A stretch of DNA of 64,000 nt. It comes from CBDDEH01 sp965226865 (GTDB lineage: Bacteria > Chloroflexota > Dehalococcoidia > Lucifugimonadales > JAGWBF01). The DNA is taken from assembly GCA_965226865.1 (NCBI GenBank), contig CBDDEH010000004.1, positions 992,001 through 1,056,000 of the forward strand, in the 5' to 3' direction. The translations under genes were made by a program, and so were the position numbers. Shown one piece after another: positions 33,342 through 44,350 of this stretch (the first letter of the stretch is position 1; each line of letters begins with the position of its first letter). The notes beneath the pieces were generated by a model. That model worked only from the letters and a program-made list of their open reading frames with translations, was not told the origin of the DNA and did no database searches.

Positions 33342-33920
33342 ATGAGTAGCGCAGACCAAGCCACGAAAATCGAGAGGCAGATACTGGGCAAGGACGATAT
33401 CCGACGTGCCCTGACCCGCATCGCCCACGAGATTCTGGAAAGGCTCAGAGGAGTGGACGGGTTGACCCTGGCTGGAATCCGCACCAGAGGAGCCCCGCTG
33501 GCACATCGCATAGCGGGAAAGATCGAGGAACTGGAAGGCGTCGACGTTCCGGTCGCTACCCTTGACATCGGGCCTTACAGGGATGACCTTCAAGACAAAT
33601 CCAAGGCTCGAAGGGATTCCAACGGACTTCCTGTCGAAATACATGGGAAGAGGTTGGTGATCGTCGATGACGTACTCTTCACGGGACGGACAGCCAGGGC
33701 CGCCCTGGATGCGCTCACCGATCTAGGCAGGCCTGAGATGGTACAGCTTGCCGTTCTTGTCGACAGGGGGCACCGCGAGTTGCCCATACGGGCCGACTAC
33801 GTCGGCAAGAACGTGCCAACCAACCAGGGCGAGCGAATACAGGTCCGGCTAAAAGAGACCGACGGGGTGGATGAGGTTGTGCTTACCTGGCAGCCGGACA
33901 AGGCTCAGGCTACCACATGA
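33342..33920 (+). CDS. pyrR: PyrR, bifunctional pyrimidine regulator/uracil phosphoribosyltransferase
   Basis: The 192-residue protein has the PRTase fold with the PRPP loop [31 protein letters not shown], and [14 protein letters not shown]. It controls the operon by binding the leader just upstream and may also convert uracil to UMP. The stop overlaps pyrB by 4 nt. Confidence 0.96.
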   Translation: MSSADQATKIERQILGKDDIRRALTRIAHEILERLRGVDGLTLAGIRTRGAPLAHRIAGKIEELEGVDVPVATLDIGPYRDDLQDKSKARRDSNGLPVEIHGKRLVIVDDVLFTGRTARAALDALTDLGRPEMVQLAVLVDRGHRELPIRADYVGKNVPTNQGERIQVRLKETDGVDEVVLTWQPDKAQATT

Positions 33921-35299
33921 TGTATAAGAACAGTGTGGTTACTATCGAAGACCTCTCCAACGAGCAGATCGAGGACATATTGGACCTGGCGCATGAGATC
34001 GAAGAAGACCGGAGCGCCTTTTTTGGTCTGGCGTCTGGCTATATCATGGCGAGCTTGTTTCTGGAGCCCAGTACTCGGACCCGGGGGTCCTTCGAGTCAG
34101 CGATGAAGAGGATGGACGGTCATACAATAACGACCGCAGACCCGGTTTCGTCTTCGGTCGCCAAGGGCGAATCCCTTGCGGACACTATCCGCATCTGGAG
34201 CGGATACGCAGACTTGATCGTCCTACGTCATCAATGGGAGGGGGCAGCCCGCCTGGCTGCCGATTTCAGCGACGTTCCTATTATCAACGCCGGAGACGGT
34301 GGCCATGAACACCCTACGCAGACCTTGCTGGACCTTTACACACTCCGCAAGGAGTTCGGAACACTCCAAGGCCGGAAGATAGTGCTCTGTGGCGACTTAA
34401 AACATGGCCGCACCGTACACTCTCTGACATATGCCCTACTGCGATTCGGCGCATCCGTCATCTTCGCACCCGGGGAAAGTCTGGGGCTACCAGACCACGT
34501 GCTTAATAAAATCGAATCTGGCTATGGCAAGCCGGTCCAGAAGATCCGCCATCCCGGGTTGGAGGCTCTTTACAGCGACGGAATAGGCGACACAGGCGCG
34601 GCCGTGGATGCAATTTATATGACGCCCGGCCAGCCTCACAGCCTCACCCTTTTCGACTCGATCAAGTTCAATCTAAGCAAGAACGAATCGGTGGCATTCT
34701 ACGTCACCAGACGGCAAGTAGAACGCCAAGAAAAGGACAGCAACGAAACAGGTAAAAAATACCCGAAGGTAGATGCCAAACTCCTTCGAAGGCCTGACTT
34801 TGCCAACGCTTTGATACTCCACCCACTTCCGCGGGTGGACGAAATTTCGCCGGAAGTGGACTCCGACAGTAGGAGCAAATACTTCGATCAGGCGCGCTAT
34901 GGCGTGCCCGTCAGGATGGCCCTGATAGCTTACATATTGGGGCTGAAGCCGTGGAGGCGTGAACCTAAGCCGAGTCGTCAAGAGGCCCGTGATGGTGTAA
35001 CCGTGACCAAACCCCATTCTATAGCGTGTAGCAATCCCAATTGTGCGACCGGCATAGAGCCTCAGAGCACCGTACCAGTCTTTAAGTTCCACCGGAGACC
35101 CTTTACCCGGTTTGTCTGCGAATACTGTGAGAGGGAGACTACCCCGTCCCTTTTTTCATATCCGTGGGGAGAAGTCTACCGACCGATTCAAGGGCTTCCC
35201 AAACAAGCGGACCCGTCCAAGTTCGGGTTCTATGTAGACGAGGTCGACGCTGTCGACAGCGGCTTGAGACCGTTAACCGGAAGTCTGCGGGAGGTGTGA
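33917..35299 (+). CDS. pyrB: Aspartate carbamoyltransferase with fused PyrI-type zinc domain
   Basis: The first 350 residues are the ATCase catalytic chain: [19 protein letters not shown], the [11 protein letters not shown] active-site segment, [13 protein letters not shown], and [10 protein letters not shown]. About 100 residues follow, with Cys371-x4-Cys376 and Cys401-x2-Cys404 ([13 protein letters not shown] and FVCEYCERE). This spacing matches the zinc domain of the ATCase regulatory chain PyrI (E. coli Cys109, 114, 138, 141). It is therefore a PyrB-PyrI-like fusion that has the zinc domain but no evident nucleotide-binding domain. An extra charged loop ([20 protein letters not shown]) precedes HPLPR. 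The next gene, carA, starts immediately after the stop. Confidence 0.94.
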   Translation: MMYKNSVVTIEDLSNEQIEDILDLAHEIEEDRSAFFGLASGYIMASLFLEPSTRTRGSFESAMKRMDGHTITTADPVSSSVAKGESLADTIRIWSGYADLIVLRHQWEGAARLAADFSDVPIINAGDGGHEHPTQTLLDLYTLRKEFGTLQGRKIVLCGDLKHGRTVHSLTYALLRFGASVIFAPGESLGLPDHVLNKIESGYGKPVQKIRHPGLEALYSDGIGDTGAAVDAIYMTPGQPHSLTLFDSIKFNLSKNESVAFYVTRRQVERQEKDSNETGKKYPKVDAKLLRRPDFANALILHPLPRVDEISPEVDSDSRSKYFDQARYGVPVRMALIAYILGLKPWRREPKPSRQEARDGVTVTKPHSIACSNPNCATGIEPQSTVPVFKFHRRPFTRFVCEYCERETTPSLFSYPWGEVYRPIQGLPKQADPSKFGFYVDEVDAVDSGLRPLTGSLREV

Positions 35300-36421
35300 T
35301 TGGCTAGAACTGCGTATTTGGTGCTTGAAGACGGTTCGGCTTACAAAGGCGAGGCTTTTGGGGCCGGAGATACCGCCTGTGGGGAGGTCGTATTCAACAC
35401 CAGCATGACTGGCTATCAGGAGGCGTTGTCGGACCCCTCCTACGCCGGTCAGATCGTCATGCTGACCTACCCTCTTGTCGGGAACTATGGCATCAATGAG
35501 AGGGACTTTGAGTCACGGAGGGTACAGGTTGCCGGGTTCGTAGTCCGGGAGCACTGCGAATCCCCCAGCCATGGCCTGAGTACTGGCACGCTTCACGAGT
35601 TCCTGGAGTCTCAGGGCATCCCAGGCATTTCTGAGGTCGATACCAGGGCCATTACCAGGCGGCTAAGAACGCGGGGAGTCATGATGGGTTCAATCGCCTC
35701 GGTAGGGGAACCATTGGCGGCCGACGGAGTGGCGACCAAAGAGGTCCTGGCAAACCTGAAAGGCGCACCCCAGTACGGAGAGACTGATTTCGTAAGAACA
35801 GTCACCACAGCCGAGCGCTACAATTGGGATACCCCGTCAGATGTTCCTGTATCGGACTGCCGTATCCTCATCACCGATTTGGGTGTGAAGTACAACATCA
35901 TGAGAATCCTGCGCAGCCGTGGGTGTCAGGTCATGGCCGTCCCAGCGTCGACCCCTGCGGAAGAGATGCTGGCGCTGAAGCCGTCCGGGATCGTGCTGTC
36001 CCCAGGGCCCGGAGACCCCGCCCTACTGGAATATGCTGTAGACAACGCCCGCAAGCTGATAGGCAAGGTACCCATATTGGGGATTTGCCTCGGGCACCAG
36101 ATCGTCGCGAGGGCCTTGAAGGCCAACACGTTCAAACTCAAGTTCGGCCATCGAGGGGCCAACCATCCCGTTAAGGACCAGAGGACTGGGAGGGTTTACA
36201 TTACCTCCCAAAACCACGGCTATGCCGTTCATGGAGATTCATTGCCTACGGGACTGGAAGTGTCCCACGTCAACCTGAACGATGGCACGGTGGAAGGTCT
36301 GACGCATCGCGATCTGCCGCTACTGACCATCCAATATCACTCGGAAGCTTCCCCAGGGCCTCTGGACAACGAGTACATATTCGACGGATTCCTGGAGATG
36401 GTGGACCAGCACAGGTCATGA
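35300..36421 (+). CDS. carA: Carbamoyl-phosphate synthase, glutamine amidotransferase subunit
   Basis: The 373-residue subunit starts at TTG 35300, directly after the pyrB stop. It hydrolyses glutamine and passes ammonia to CarB. The N-terminal domain is VLEDGSAYKGEAFGA with FNTSMTGYQEALSDPSYAGQ. The class I amidotransferase domain has nucleophile Cys in ILGICLGHQIVARAL and QYHSEASPGP with the His and Glu of the triad. It is the third gene of the PyrR-controlled operon. No pyrC lies in the operon. Confidence 0.96.
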   Translation: MARTAYLVLEDGSAYKGEAFGAGDTACGEVVFNTSMTGYQEALSDPSYAGQIVMLTYPLVGNYGINERDFESRRVQVAGFVVREHCESPSHGLSTGTLHEFLESQGIPGISEVDTRAITRRLRTRGVMMGSIASVGEPLAADGVATKEVLANLKGAPQYGETDFVRTVTTAERYNWDTPSDVPVSDCRILITDLGVKYNIMRILRSRGCQVMAVPASTPAEEMLALKPSGIVLSPGPGDPALLEYAVDNARKLIGKVPILGICLGHQIVARALKANTFKLKFGHRGANHPVKDQRTGRVYITSQNHGYAVHGDSLPTGLEVSHVNLNDGTVEGLTHRDLPLLTIQYHSEASPGPLDNEYIFDGFLEMVDQHRS

Positions 36422-36530
36422 TAGCGACAGTCATTCACAAACTCCTTGAAACGGGTTGCTCCAAAGCCTTGAAGGAAAATCTCGACTGCCTCCAATATAA
36501 CCTTATCCCGACCAACCTAGGAGGTGGCTT

Positions 36531-36944
36531 ATGTCTTTCAGTGAATTCTTGCTGGAAGAAGGAGTGGAAATGGAGTTAAACGCCGAGCTGAACGATGTGA
36601 TCGGCGTGCTCGACGAGGCAGTCCCTTCTTTTTCGTATACAGGATACGGCTATCACATCCACTCCTCAAAAGGGGTCCTGGGCAAGGGATGGAAGCTGTT
36701 GGTCAAGCCACGTGACCTCGCCACCTCCACTCAATTGCATCCCGCCGTCGGTTTCATAGAGCTGGACAGGATGGAGGACGGCAAGACTAGCTGCAGGGTC
36801 CCACCTCGAGACCAGTGGGGCGACGGCGAAGCCAAAGACTTCGACGAGGACGGTAAGGTCTTCGCCAGTTTTATTTTTCATCTTCTTAACACTTTTCAGG
36901 GTAAAGGTTTCATCAACCTCCCGGGACAATTGCCTGTAAGCTGA
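36531..36944 (+). CDS. Conserved-looking hypothetical protein between carA and carB
   Basis: The ATG at 36531 has an excellent CTAGGAGGTGG site, so translation is likely. The 137 residues are acidic with no signal or membrane segment; [20 protein letters not shown] and [20 protein letters not shown] are the most structured-looking parts. I do not recognise the family. It sits 109 nt after carA and 62 nt before carB on the same strand, so it may be transcribed with them. Confidence 0.6.
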   Translation: MSFSEFLLEEGVEMELNAELNDVIGVLDEAVPSFSYTGYGYHIHSSKGVLGKGWKLLVKPRDLATSTQLHPAVGFIELDRMEDGKTSCRVPPRDQWGDGEAKDFDEDGKVFASFIFHLLNTFQGKGFINLPGQLPVS

Positions 36945-37006
36945 AGGCGGGTATCGGCAAGCCCGCCGCTTGGTGGAGTCAAAACTTAGCCGGACAAAGG
37001 AACAAC

Positions 37007-40000
37007 ATGGCGGGCACACCCAGGAAAGTCCTGGTCATTGGATCGGGTCCGATAGTCATCGGCCAGGCTGCCGAGTTCGACTACGCCGGTACCCAAGCCT
37101 GCAAAGCCCTGCGCGAAGAGGGCGTTAAGACCATTCTGGTCAACTCTAATCCCGCCACTATAATGACGGACCAGGGCATCGCTGACACCGTGTATATCGA
37201 GCCCCTAACGGTCGACGTCATCGACAGCATCCTGGCCCGCGAGCGGCCCGACGGCATTCTTCCAACCCTTGGGGGTCAGACCGCGTTGAACCTTGCTGTG
37301 GACATCGCCGACGCCGGGCTATTGGACAAGTATGAAGCCAGTCTACTGGGCACACCGCTAGACACGATCCGGAACGCCGAGGACCGGGAGTTGTTCCATG
37401 CCCTGCTCTCCAATATCGACGAGCCTCAACCGCCCAGCGCCACCGTATCTTCAATGGAGGAAGCCTGGGATGTGGCGCAGAGGTTCGGCTTCCCGCTAGT
37501 AGTTCGCCCGGCCTATACGCTGGGTGGGACAGGCGGCGGGTTTGGGAGGAACGAGGAAGAGTTCGAGACCATAACTCGTCGGGGATTGGCCGCGAGCCCG
37601 ATCCACCAGGTGTTATTGGAGCGTTCGGTGGCCGGTTGGAAGGAACTGGAGTATGAGGTGATGCGGGACGGCGCCGACAACTGTATCACCATCTGCAACA
37701 TGGAAAACCTGGATCCTATGGGGGTCCACACCGGGGACAGCATCGTCGTCGCTCCCAGCCAGACCCTTAGCGATAAAGAGTACCAGATGCTGCGTTCCGC
37801 CAGCCTGAAGATTATCCGTGCCCTGGGAATCGAAGGGGGGTGCAACATCCAGTTCGCCCTTCCACCACATCCGGTGGTGGATAAGGCTATAGGGGCCAAT
37901 TGGGAGTCGGACGCACCTTATTACGTGATCGAAGTAAACCCCAGGGTAAGCCGGAGCTCAGCCCTGGCCAGCAAGGCCACCGGTTACCCGATCGCCCGCG
38001 TGGCGGCCAAAATAGCGGTCGGAAAACGGCTGGATGAGATACTGAACGCGGTTACCAGGAAAACCATGGCGGCCTTCGAGCCGGCTCTGGACTATTGTGT
38101 TGTCAAAATACCACGGTGGCCCTTTGACAAGTTTCAAGCAGGGGACAGGACCTTGACCACGCAGATGAAGGCCACGGGCGAGGTAATGGCCATAGACCGG
38201 ACATTTGAAGCTGCGCTGCAGAAAGCAGTCCGCTCGCTGGAACTGGGAGGACGGTCCCTCCTTTGGGAGGACCCTTCATGGAGACAGGACCAAGACTTGC
38301 TAAACCGGCCGGAAACCTTCGGGCCGACCGACTTGCGGCTCTGGGCGCTTAGCTACGCTCTACGTCGGGGCATGGGAGTTGAGGAGGTCGCGGAGCGCAC
38401 CTTCATAGACCCCTGGTTCATTCACGCGATAGGCCGAATCGTCGACATGGAGACCAAATTGCTGGGGGAGCCGCTTACACCGGACCTACTCAAATACGCC
38501 AAAAGGCTTGGCTTCTCCGACGAGCAAATCGGGACCCTGTCAGACATGCTTCCAGAGAGGGTACGAGACCTGCGCCATGAATGGGATTTGCGTCCCGTGT
38601 ACAAGATGGTGGACACCTGTGCCGCCGAGTTTGAGGCGGCCACTCCCTACTACTACAGCACCTATGAGCAGGAGAACGAGGCGCCACCACTGGAAGGGTC
38701 CAAGGCTATCGTCATAGGCAGTGGCCCCATCAGGATTGGACAAGGCATCGAGTTCGACTACTGCAGCGTCCACGCTGCATGGGCCCTCCAGGACGCTGGG
38801 TACAAGAGCATCATGGTCAATTCCAACCCGGAGACGGTCTCCACGGACTTCGATACCAGCCACCGGCTGTACTTCGAACCCTTGGACGACGAGAGCCTTC
38901 GCGACATCATCGAGAACGAGACCAACGGCGAACCTCCGCCCTCGGTGGTGCAGTTCGGTGGCCAGACCGCTATCGACCTATCTCAGAGTCTGGCTCAGGC
39001 GGGACTTCCCTTACTGGGCTCGGCGGCGGAAGCCATCGACATCGCTTCTGACCGGCACAAGTTTGAGGAGTTCCTGTCCCGGCTGGGCATACCACAATCA
39101 CCCGGGGCAACCGTCACCTCCGCCGAAGAAGCGCTACGGGTGGCCCAGACCATTGACTATCCAGTGGTCGTACGTCCCAGCTACGTCTTAGGCGGTCGGG
39201 CGATGGAGATTGTCCAGAATGCCACCGAGCTTCTGCATTACTTGAATATGGCCACGGAAGTGGGCCAAGGAAAGCCGGTGCTGATCGACAAGTACCTGGA
39301 GGGCAAAGAGTGCGAAGTGGACGCCGTATGCGACGGACAGGAGGTGCTGATCCCCGGAATCATGGAGCACATCGAACGAGCGGGGGTTCATAGTGGCGAC
39401 TCGATGGCGATCTATCCCGCCCTCAACCTGTCCCCGGAAGAAGTAGACGCCATTGTGGACTACACTACGCGGATAGGCATCTCCCTGGGCATCCAGGGAC
39501 TGATGAACGTCCAGTTCGTTATCGTCGGTGGTGCGCCGTACAGGAGCCCCAGGCTACCAAGAGGCGAGTCTGAGGGCACATCGATATATATCCTAGAGGT
39601 GAACCCGAGGGCAAGCCGTACCGTCCCGGTGATATCCAAACTAACCGGAGTGCCGATGGTCAACCTTGCCACAAAGGTAATGCTGGGGAAAACTTTGAGA
39701 CAACTAGGGCAGGTCGGCGGTCTGCAAAAACGGCAAAAGCTGGTGGGCATCAAGGCACCGGTGTTCTCCATGGCCAAGTTAACTGGGGTGGACTCCCACA
39801 TGGGACCTGAGATGAAGTCCACCGGCGAAGTCCTCGGCGTCGACTACGAGTTCGATTCGGCCCTGGCTAAAGCGATTACGGCCGCTGACTTTACCCTGAA
39901 GCGGGGTAGCTCGGTGTTATTGAGCATAGCTGACAGAGATAAGGCCGAAGCGGGAGCGTTGATTAGAGATCTCGTCGACGCTGAGATCAAACTCTACGCC

Positions 40001-40309
40001 ACCGAGGGAACGGCTGCCATGATCACGGCCATGGGCGCTCCGGTCGGCATGATCACCAAGAAATTGGGCGAAGGGCATCCCGACGTCGTCGACGTCGTAA
40101 ACGAAGAACTGGTGGACGGGGTGGTGAACACAGTGTCAAATATCGGATCGGCAATCAGAGATGGGTTTTATATTCGCCGGGCGGCCGTAGAAAGGCGAAT
40201 CCCGTGCTTCACTTCCTTGGATACTGCCAGAGCCGCCGTCGAGAGCTTGCTGATAGGTTTGGGCGCGCACAACGTCAAGCCCAACAACGAGTACCTCAAT
40301 GGCCCCTAG
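37007..40309 (+). CDS. carB: Carbamoyl-phosphate synthase large subunit
   Basis: The 1100-residue enzyme shows the two homologous synthetase halves. Half one has [34 protein letters not shown] and [20 protein letters not shown]. Half two has [34 protein letters not shown] and [20 protein letters not shown]. The C-terminal allosteric MGS-like domain ends the protein ([20 protein letters not shown]). It makes carbamoyl phosphate for PyrB with CarA. Start ATG 37007. Confidence 0.97.
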   Translation: MAGTPRKVLVIGSGPIVIGQAAEFDYAGTQACKALREEGVKTILVNSNPATIMTDQGIADTVYIEPLTVDVIDSILARERPDGILPTLGGQTALNLAVDIADAGLLDKYEASLLGTPLDTIRNAEDRELFHALLSNIDEPQPPSATVSSMEEAWDVAQRFGFPLVVRPAYTLGGTGGGFGRNEEEFETITRRGLAASPIHQVLLERSVAGWKELEYEVMRDGADNCITICNMENLDPMGVHTGDSIVVAPSQTLSDKEYQMLRSASLKIIRALGIEGGCNIQFALPPHPVVDKAIGANWESDAPYYVIEVNPRVSRSSALASKATGYPIARVAAKIAVGKRLDEILNAVTRKTMAAFEPALDYCVVKIPRWPFDKFQAGDRTLTTQMKATGEVMAIDRTFEAALQKAVRSLELGGRSLLWEDPSWRQDQDLLNRPETFGPTDLRLWALSYALRRGMGVEEVAERTFIDPWFIHAIGRIVDMETKLLGEPLTPDLLKYAKRLGFSDEQIGTLSDMLPERVRDLRHEWDLRPVYKMVDTCAAEFEAATPYYYSTYEQENEAPPLEGSKAIVIGSGPIRIGQGIEFDYCSVHAAWALQDAGYKSIMVNSNPETVSTDFDTSHRLYFEPLDDESLRDIIENETNGEPPPSVVQFGGQTAIDLSQSLAQAGLPLLGSAAEAIDIASDRHKFEEFLSRLGIPQSPGATVTSAEEALRVAQTIDYPVVVRPSYVLGGRAMEIVQNATELLHYLNMATEVGQGKPVLIDKYLEGKECEVDAVCDGQEVLIPGIMEHIERAGVHSGDSMAIYPALNLSPEEVDAIVDYTTRIGISLGIQGLMNVQFVIVGGAPYRSPRLPRGESEGTSIYILEVNPRASRTVPVISKLTGVPMVNLATKVMLGKTLRQLGQVGGLQKRQKLVGIKAPVFSMAKLTGVDSHMGPEMKSTGEVLGVDYEFDSALAKAITAADFTLKRGSSVLLSIADRDKAEAGALIRDLVDAEIKLYATEGTAAMITAMGAPVGMITKKLGEGHPDVVDVVNEELVDGVVNTVSNIGSAIRDGFYIRRAAVERRIPCFTSLDTARAAVESLLIGLGAHNVKPNNEYLNGP

Positions 40310-40421
40310 CCACCCCAGCACCTCATAGACCCGGGCTGGATTTACATTGCGCTTCCAATACGGCGGGGTGTAACATCTTCTTAATAGACAAGTCTACTCA
40401 ATAGGCCGGAACCGGGATATC

Positions 40422-41435
40422 TTGCCCAGAGCGACAAAGAGTACGACCAAAAATCAGGCTTCGGACACCGATGGAGCCTCCAATCAGCAAATTCCTGCCA
40501 AAGACGACACCTTTACCAAAGGGCAGGATTCACCCAAGTTCGCCCATCCCAGTGAGGTCGAGTTCGCCCGCATCCTGGACTTCTACGGAGTCAATTGGGT
40601 GTATGAGCCCCGATCTTTTCCGTTGCGATGGGATGGCGACCGCGTCGTTGAGATGCTCACCCCGGACTTCTACCTCCCCGAACTGGACCTTTATATCGAG
40701 CTGACCACACTTAGACAAAAGCTGGTCACCGAGAAGAACCGGAAGCTGCGCCATCTCAGGGAGCTTTACCCAGACACCAACATCAAGCTCCTGTACAAAC
40801 GCGACTATCACCGTTTGCTGGCTAAATACGGCTACGGCCCGCTGGCCCAGGAGGAAATACGTGGCATCGACAGGGTGCTCATTAGTGCCGATCAGATTCA
40901 AAAGCGGGTGATCGAGCTGGGCCGTCAGGTCTCCATGGACTACATGGGCACCCAGCCGGTGTTGATCGGGGTTCTCAAAGGGGTAATGTGTTTTTTGCCA
41001 GACCTGATGCGCCAGATATCCCTCCCCCTGTCCCTTGAACTTATGTCGGTTTCGTCCTTCCACGGCCACGAGGAGGGAGTAAAGATCACAAAGGACCTCG
41101 ACCGGGACATCGCCGGGCAGCACGTGCTGATGGTCGAAGATATCGTAGACACTGGCATGACCCTGAATTATCTGCTGAATTATCTAAGCACCAGGAAACC
41201 CGCAAGTCTCAAGGTGTGCACGCTGCTAGACAAGCGAGTACGGCGGCTGGTGGATGTGCCCGTGGAGTATGTGGGCTTCGAAGTGCCTGACGAGTTCGTC
41301 GTGGGGTACGGCCTCGACTACATGGAAAAGTACCGTAACCTGCCGTTTATCGGCATACTTAAGCCACAAGACAATACGGATATCGAAACTCCTCCCGCTC
41401 ACGCCAAGAAGTCAACGAGAGCTAAGCGCAAATAA
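40422..41435 (+). CDS. hpt: Hypoxanthine phosphoribosyltransferase fused to a nuclease-like N-terminal domain
   Basis: Residues 145-320 are a purine PRTase: VLISADQIQKRVIELGRQVS, GVLKGVMCFLPDLMRQI, the PRPP loop HVLMVEDIVDTGMTLNYLL, and FEVPDEFVVGYGLDYMEKYR. Hypoxanthine PRTases are normally about 180 residues. The extra N-terminal region (residues 40-135) reads HPSEVEFARILDFYGVNWVY, TPDFYLPELDLYIELTT, and IKLLYKRDYHRLLAKYG. It resembles small PD-(D/E)xK or resolvase-like folds (Glu45 or 47, Asp82, Glu93), though the expected E-x-K lysine is Thr. The start at TTG 40422 is uncertain. Salvage activity is likely; the role of the N-terminal domain is unknown. Confidence 0.88.
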   Translation: MPRATKSTTKNQASDTDGASNQQIPAKDDTFTKGQDSPKFAHPSEVEFARILDFYGVNWVYEPRSFPLRWDGDRVVEMLTPDFYLPELDLYIELTTLRQKLVTEKNRKLRHLRELYPDTNIKLLYKRDYHRLLAKYGYGPLAQEEIRGIDRVLISADQIQKRVIELGRQVSMDYMGTQPVLIGVLKGVMCFLPDLMRQISLPLSLELMSVSSFHGHEEGVKITKDLDRDIAGQHVLMVEDIVDTGMTLNYLLNYLSTRKPASLKVCTLLDKRVRRLVDVPVEYVGFEVPDEFVVGYGLDYMEKYRNLPFIGILKPQDNTDIETPPAHAKKSTRAKRK

Positions 41436-41540
41436 GCCAGAAGACTTCATCGAGAAAAGGCACCGCTGCTGCATGATGCTCCGAGAATGTGATCCTGATT
41501 GGTCACACTATCTGAATGATCGGTGTAGTATAATTCGAAT

Positions 41541-42125
41541 ATGTTCTACCGGGACCAACCTGTAGCTACGACCCAAACCCGGGTACGCGAGTTTCCTCTG
41601 CTTGGCGGAGAGAGGTTGGAAGAGCAATACGTCCCCGACAAGGGGTTGGTGGTGGAAACGCCATCAACTGGCCGTTTGCTGGTGCTCACCAACAAACGGC
41701 TTCTTTCGTTCGTCCAAGGCGACAGCGAGAACGAAGTCTCTCTCGTCTCGTTGGAAAATGTGAACGGGGTCGTGGTGAAAGCCAACGCCAAGGGGTTCCG
41801 GGACATTTTCCAGGGACTGGCCATCATACTGGTAGGAATTGTGAGCTACTTCATCATTGGATACGCCTTGGAGGGGATAGCTATAGCCTCAGCGGTTGGC
41901 ATCGCGCTGATATTCGTGGGCACCTTCTTCATCGCCAGGTACTTCCTGTGGGAAGAAGAAGGAGAAGTGAGCCTCCAGATCGGGGGCGACTGGGACCTGC
42001 AATTCCCTTACCACGGCAATACATCGGGTGGAGACGTTTATGTCTTCATCAACAGGTTGTTTGAGTTGAAACAGGCAGCCGGTTTCGCTCACTATACTCC
42101 AAGGGCGGAGCAACGGAAGTATTGA
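41541..42125 (+). CDS. Membrane protein with PH-like domain
   Basis: The 194-residue protein begins with a soluble region (EQYVPDKGLVVETPSTGRLL, VLTNKRLLSFVQGDSENEVS) like bacterial PH/bPH domains. Two membrane segments follow (about 90-108 and 112-134), and a C-terminal soluble part (GDWDLQFPYHGNTSGGDVYV). Function unknown. A TATAAT at 41529-41534 ends only 6 nt before the ATG and there is no ribosome site, so the message may be leaderless. Confidence 0.65.
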   Translation: MFYRDQPVATTQTRVREFPLLGGERLEEQYVPDKGLVVETPSTGRLLVLTNKRLLSFVQGDSENEVSLVSLENVNGVVVKANAKGFRDIFQGLAIILVGIVSYFIIGYALEGIAIASAVGIALIFVGTFFIARYFLWEEEGEVSLQIGGDWDLQFPYHGNTSGGDVYVFINRLFELKQAAGFAHYTPRAEQRKY

Positions 42126-42163
42126 TTCTCTCGTAAAAAGTCTATGCAGGCCGAATTAGAACA

Positions 42164-42187
42164 AACGTACCCACGCCTGGGTACGTT
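42164..42187. terminator. Hairpin between convergent genes
   Basis: AACGTACCCA (42164-42173) pairs with TGGGTACGTT (42178-42187) around CGCC, 38 nt beyond the membrane protein stop. A second short stem (GGACGG...CCGTCC near 42318-42336) lies by the tsaD stop. They are candidate terminators for the convergent genes; neither has a long T run. Confidence 0.45.
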
Positions 42188-42340
42188 ATATAGTCTCTGT
42201 TCCGTATACTACCCCAACATACGGCAGCGCTCAGATGTGCTAAATCGCCGGAACTTCCTCAAAACGGGTTTTTACGAGGGAATCAAGTATTCTGTCCGAC
42301 CTCACCCTGACGAAGCGGACGGTCCTAACCGTCCCTTTGG

Positions 42341-43393
42341 CTAAATAGCCAGCGGCAGCCCCGGGTCCACGTCCAGGTCCATCGGTGAATTTGTGCCGGT
42401 TACGTAGTGAAACCATCCAGACGCCGCGATCATCGCCCCGTTGTCCGTGCAGAGAACCGGCGGGGGTATGAGGGTGGGCAGAGGAGACTCTTCCGTCATC
42501 CTGGACCGTAGCAACGTATTGGCGGCCACGCCCCCTCCTAATATGATTCCCGTGGCGCCACACCTGTCGGCAGCCTCAAGGGTTTTCACGACCATCACGT
42601 CTACCACCGAATCCTGAAAAGCCGCCGCCATCTCCCTGACGACTTGCTCCGATCCATCCGGCTCATTATCGCCTCGAGGATAAATGCCCTTGTCCTGGGC
42701 TTTATGCAGCAATGCCGTTTTGACCCCGCTGAAGCTGAAGTCGGAGGTGTCTTTCATCCAGGCCCGGGGCAAAGACTCCTCACCCTTTGCAGATTCGGAG
42801 ACCCGTTGAATTTCCGGGCCTCCCGGAAAGCCGAGACCCAATATGCGCGCGGCTTTGTCGAAAGCCTCTCCGGCGGCGTCGTCGCGGGTACGCCCAAGCA
42901 GCGTGTATTGGCCCTGACCTTCCATCAGGACTAGGTCAGTGTGGCCACCGGAGGCGATCAAACACACCAGGGGAAACCCAGGCTCCACACCCGGGTCCGG
43001 TTGACCCAGGCTTGAATCGTACTCAAGCCAGGCAGCGTGTATGTGCCCCTCCAGGTGGTTTATTCCTATCAAGGGCTTGTCGATGGAGTAGGCGATGGCC
43101 TTGGCCACATTTAGTCCCACAAGCAACGACCCTGCCAGCCCAGGGCCGTAGGTGACCGCGACGGCCGTAATGTCCTTCATGGACACACGGGCCTCCTCTA
43201 TTGCTTGACCTATAGTCGGCGTGATTTGAAGAATATGCTGACGGGAGGCGACTTCGGGAACAACGCCGCCATACCTGGCGTGAATGTCTATCTGGGACGC
43301 GATGATGTTGGATAGGACTCGCCTCCCATCCTCGACAACTGCGACCGCGGTCTCATCACAGGAGGTCTCTATGCCTAATATCTTCGTGGACAT
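42341..43393 (-). CDS. tsaD: tRNA N6-adenosine threonylcarbamoyltransferase
   Basis: The 350-residue protein of the Kae1/TsaD/Qri7 family makes t6A37 in ANN-decoding tRNAs with TsaB and Tsa[21 protein letters not shown], the metal site [29 protein letters not shown], and [14 protein letters not shown] are characteristic. tsaB and tsaE are not in the window. Confidence 0.97.
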   Translation of the reverse strand: MSTKILGIETSCDETAVAVVEDGRRVLSNIIASQIDIHARYGGVVPEVASRQHILQITPTIGQAIEEARVSMKDITAVAVTYGPGLAGSLLVGLNVAKAIAYSIDKPLIGINHLEGHIHAAWLEYDSSLGQPDPGVEPGFPLVCLIASGGHTDLVLMEGQGQYTLLGRTRDDAAGEAFDKAARILGLGFPGGPEIQRVSESAKGEESLPRAWMKDTSDFSFSGVKTALLHKAQDKGIYPRGDNEPDGSEQVVREMAAAFQDSVVDVMVVKTLEAADRCGATGIILGGGVAANTLLRSRMTEESPLPTLIPPPVLCTDNGAMIAASGWFHYVTGTNSPMDLDVDPGLPLAI

Positions 43394-43585
43394 ATTGTCT
43401 GCATCATAGGGCCGGGTATCGGCGTCGTCAACGCGTGGATCAAGGCTTGAAAGCCAGGGAAATGGGCCGTTCTCCGTAAGCGACCTCGTTGACAGATTAT
43501 ATCTGAAAATGCTAATCTACTAGGTAGGATTCTAGCAGTCTCTGTCCGAGACTGCTACGTATGTTAGAGTGTCTCGGAGGTCCAA

Positions 43586-43906
43586 TTGCCACGATACGAT
43601 TACGAATGCCTCAGTTGCGATAACGTTTTCGAACTGAGGCAAGGTTTCGATGCGGAGCCTGTGGGAGTGTGTCCGGAGTGTGGGAAAACCGCCAAACGCA
43701 TGTTTCATCCAGTACCTGTAATTTACAAGGGTTCGGGGTTCTATACTACAGACTATGCTCGAAACGGCGACAACGTCTCACCCGAAAAAGAGGACCAAAC
43801 CTCAAAAGAGAAAAACACTCCGATAAAGACGGCTCAGACAAGCCCAAGCAAAGGTAGCGGAGGAGGCTTAGCCGATATTGCGGGCTCTGGTCCAGCGGGT
43901 CGCTAG
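43586..43906 (+). CDS. FmdB-type zinc ribbon protein
   Basis: The TTG start at 43586 follows TCGGAGG. The 106-residue product has MPRYDYECLSCDNVFEL and VGVCPECGKTAKRMFHPVPV, the FmdB/CxxC regulatory zinc ribbon, then a low-complexity lysine/serine-rich tail. Its end overlaps dtd by 29 nt. The molecular role of the family is unknown. Confidence 0.85.
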   Translation: MPRYDYECLSCDNVFELRQGFDAEPVGVCPECGKTAKRMFHPVPVIYKGSGFYTTDYARNGDNVSPEKEDQTSKEKNTPIKTAQTSPSKGSGGGLADIAGSGPAGR

Positions 43907-44342
43907 AGCTTCCGTGGATGTGGAAGGAGAAGAGGTCGGTAGCATCGGAAACGGGCTTGTGGCGCTTCTCGGAATAGCGAAGGGCGACGACGAACAGGAT
44001 GCCCGATACATTGCAGATAAGATAACCAACCTAAGAATATTCTCAGACGAGGCAAACAGGTTCAACCGCTCTGTCCTGGATATCGGGGCAGAGCTTTTTG
44101 TTATAAGCCAGTTCACCCTCTACGGTAACACGCGTAAGGGCCGCAGACCCGACTTTACTGACGCAGCTCCTCCGGCAGAGGCGGAGAAATTATATTTGAA
44201 AACGGCGGAGCTATTCAGAGAGTCGGGCTTGAGAGTGGAAACCGGACGCTTTCAAGAGCATATGCGCGTAAGGATCGAGAACGACGGCCCTGTGACGCTG
44301 ATGATTGACAGCGCCGACCGGCATCGCCCTAGACGGGCCTAG
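43878..44342 (+). CDS. dtd: D-aminoacyl-tRNA deacylase
   Basis: The 154-residue protein begins at TTG 43878 inside the 3' end of the FmdB gene. MRALVQRVARASVDVEGEEV, ISQFTLYGNTRKGRRPDF (catalytic SQFTLYG motif), and the IENDGPVTLMID loop (variant of GPVT) are typical. It removes D-amino acids mischarged on tRNA. Confidence 0.95.
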   Translation: MRALVQRVARASVDVEGEEVGSIGNGLVALLGIAKGDDEQDARYIADKITNLRIFSDEANRFNRSVLDIGAELFVISQFTLYGNTRKGRRPDFTDAAPPAEAEKLYLKTAELFRESGLRVETGRFQEHMRVRIENDGPVTLMIDSADRHRPRRA

Positions 44343-44350
44343 CAGGGATT

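Noticed and set aside
42144..42344. 66-codon frame between the membrane protein and tsaD
   Set aside because: It contains the hairpin, has no ribosome site and no recognisable sequence; it reads through the terminator region.
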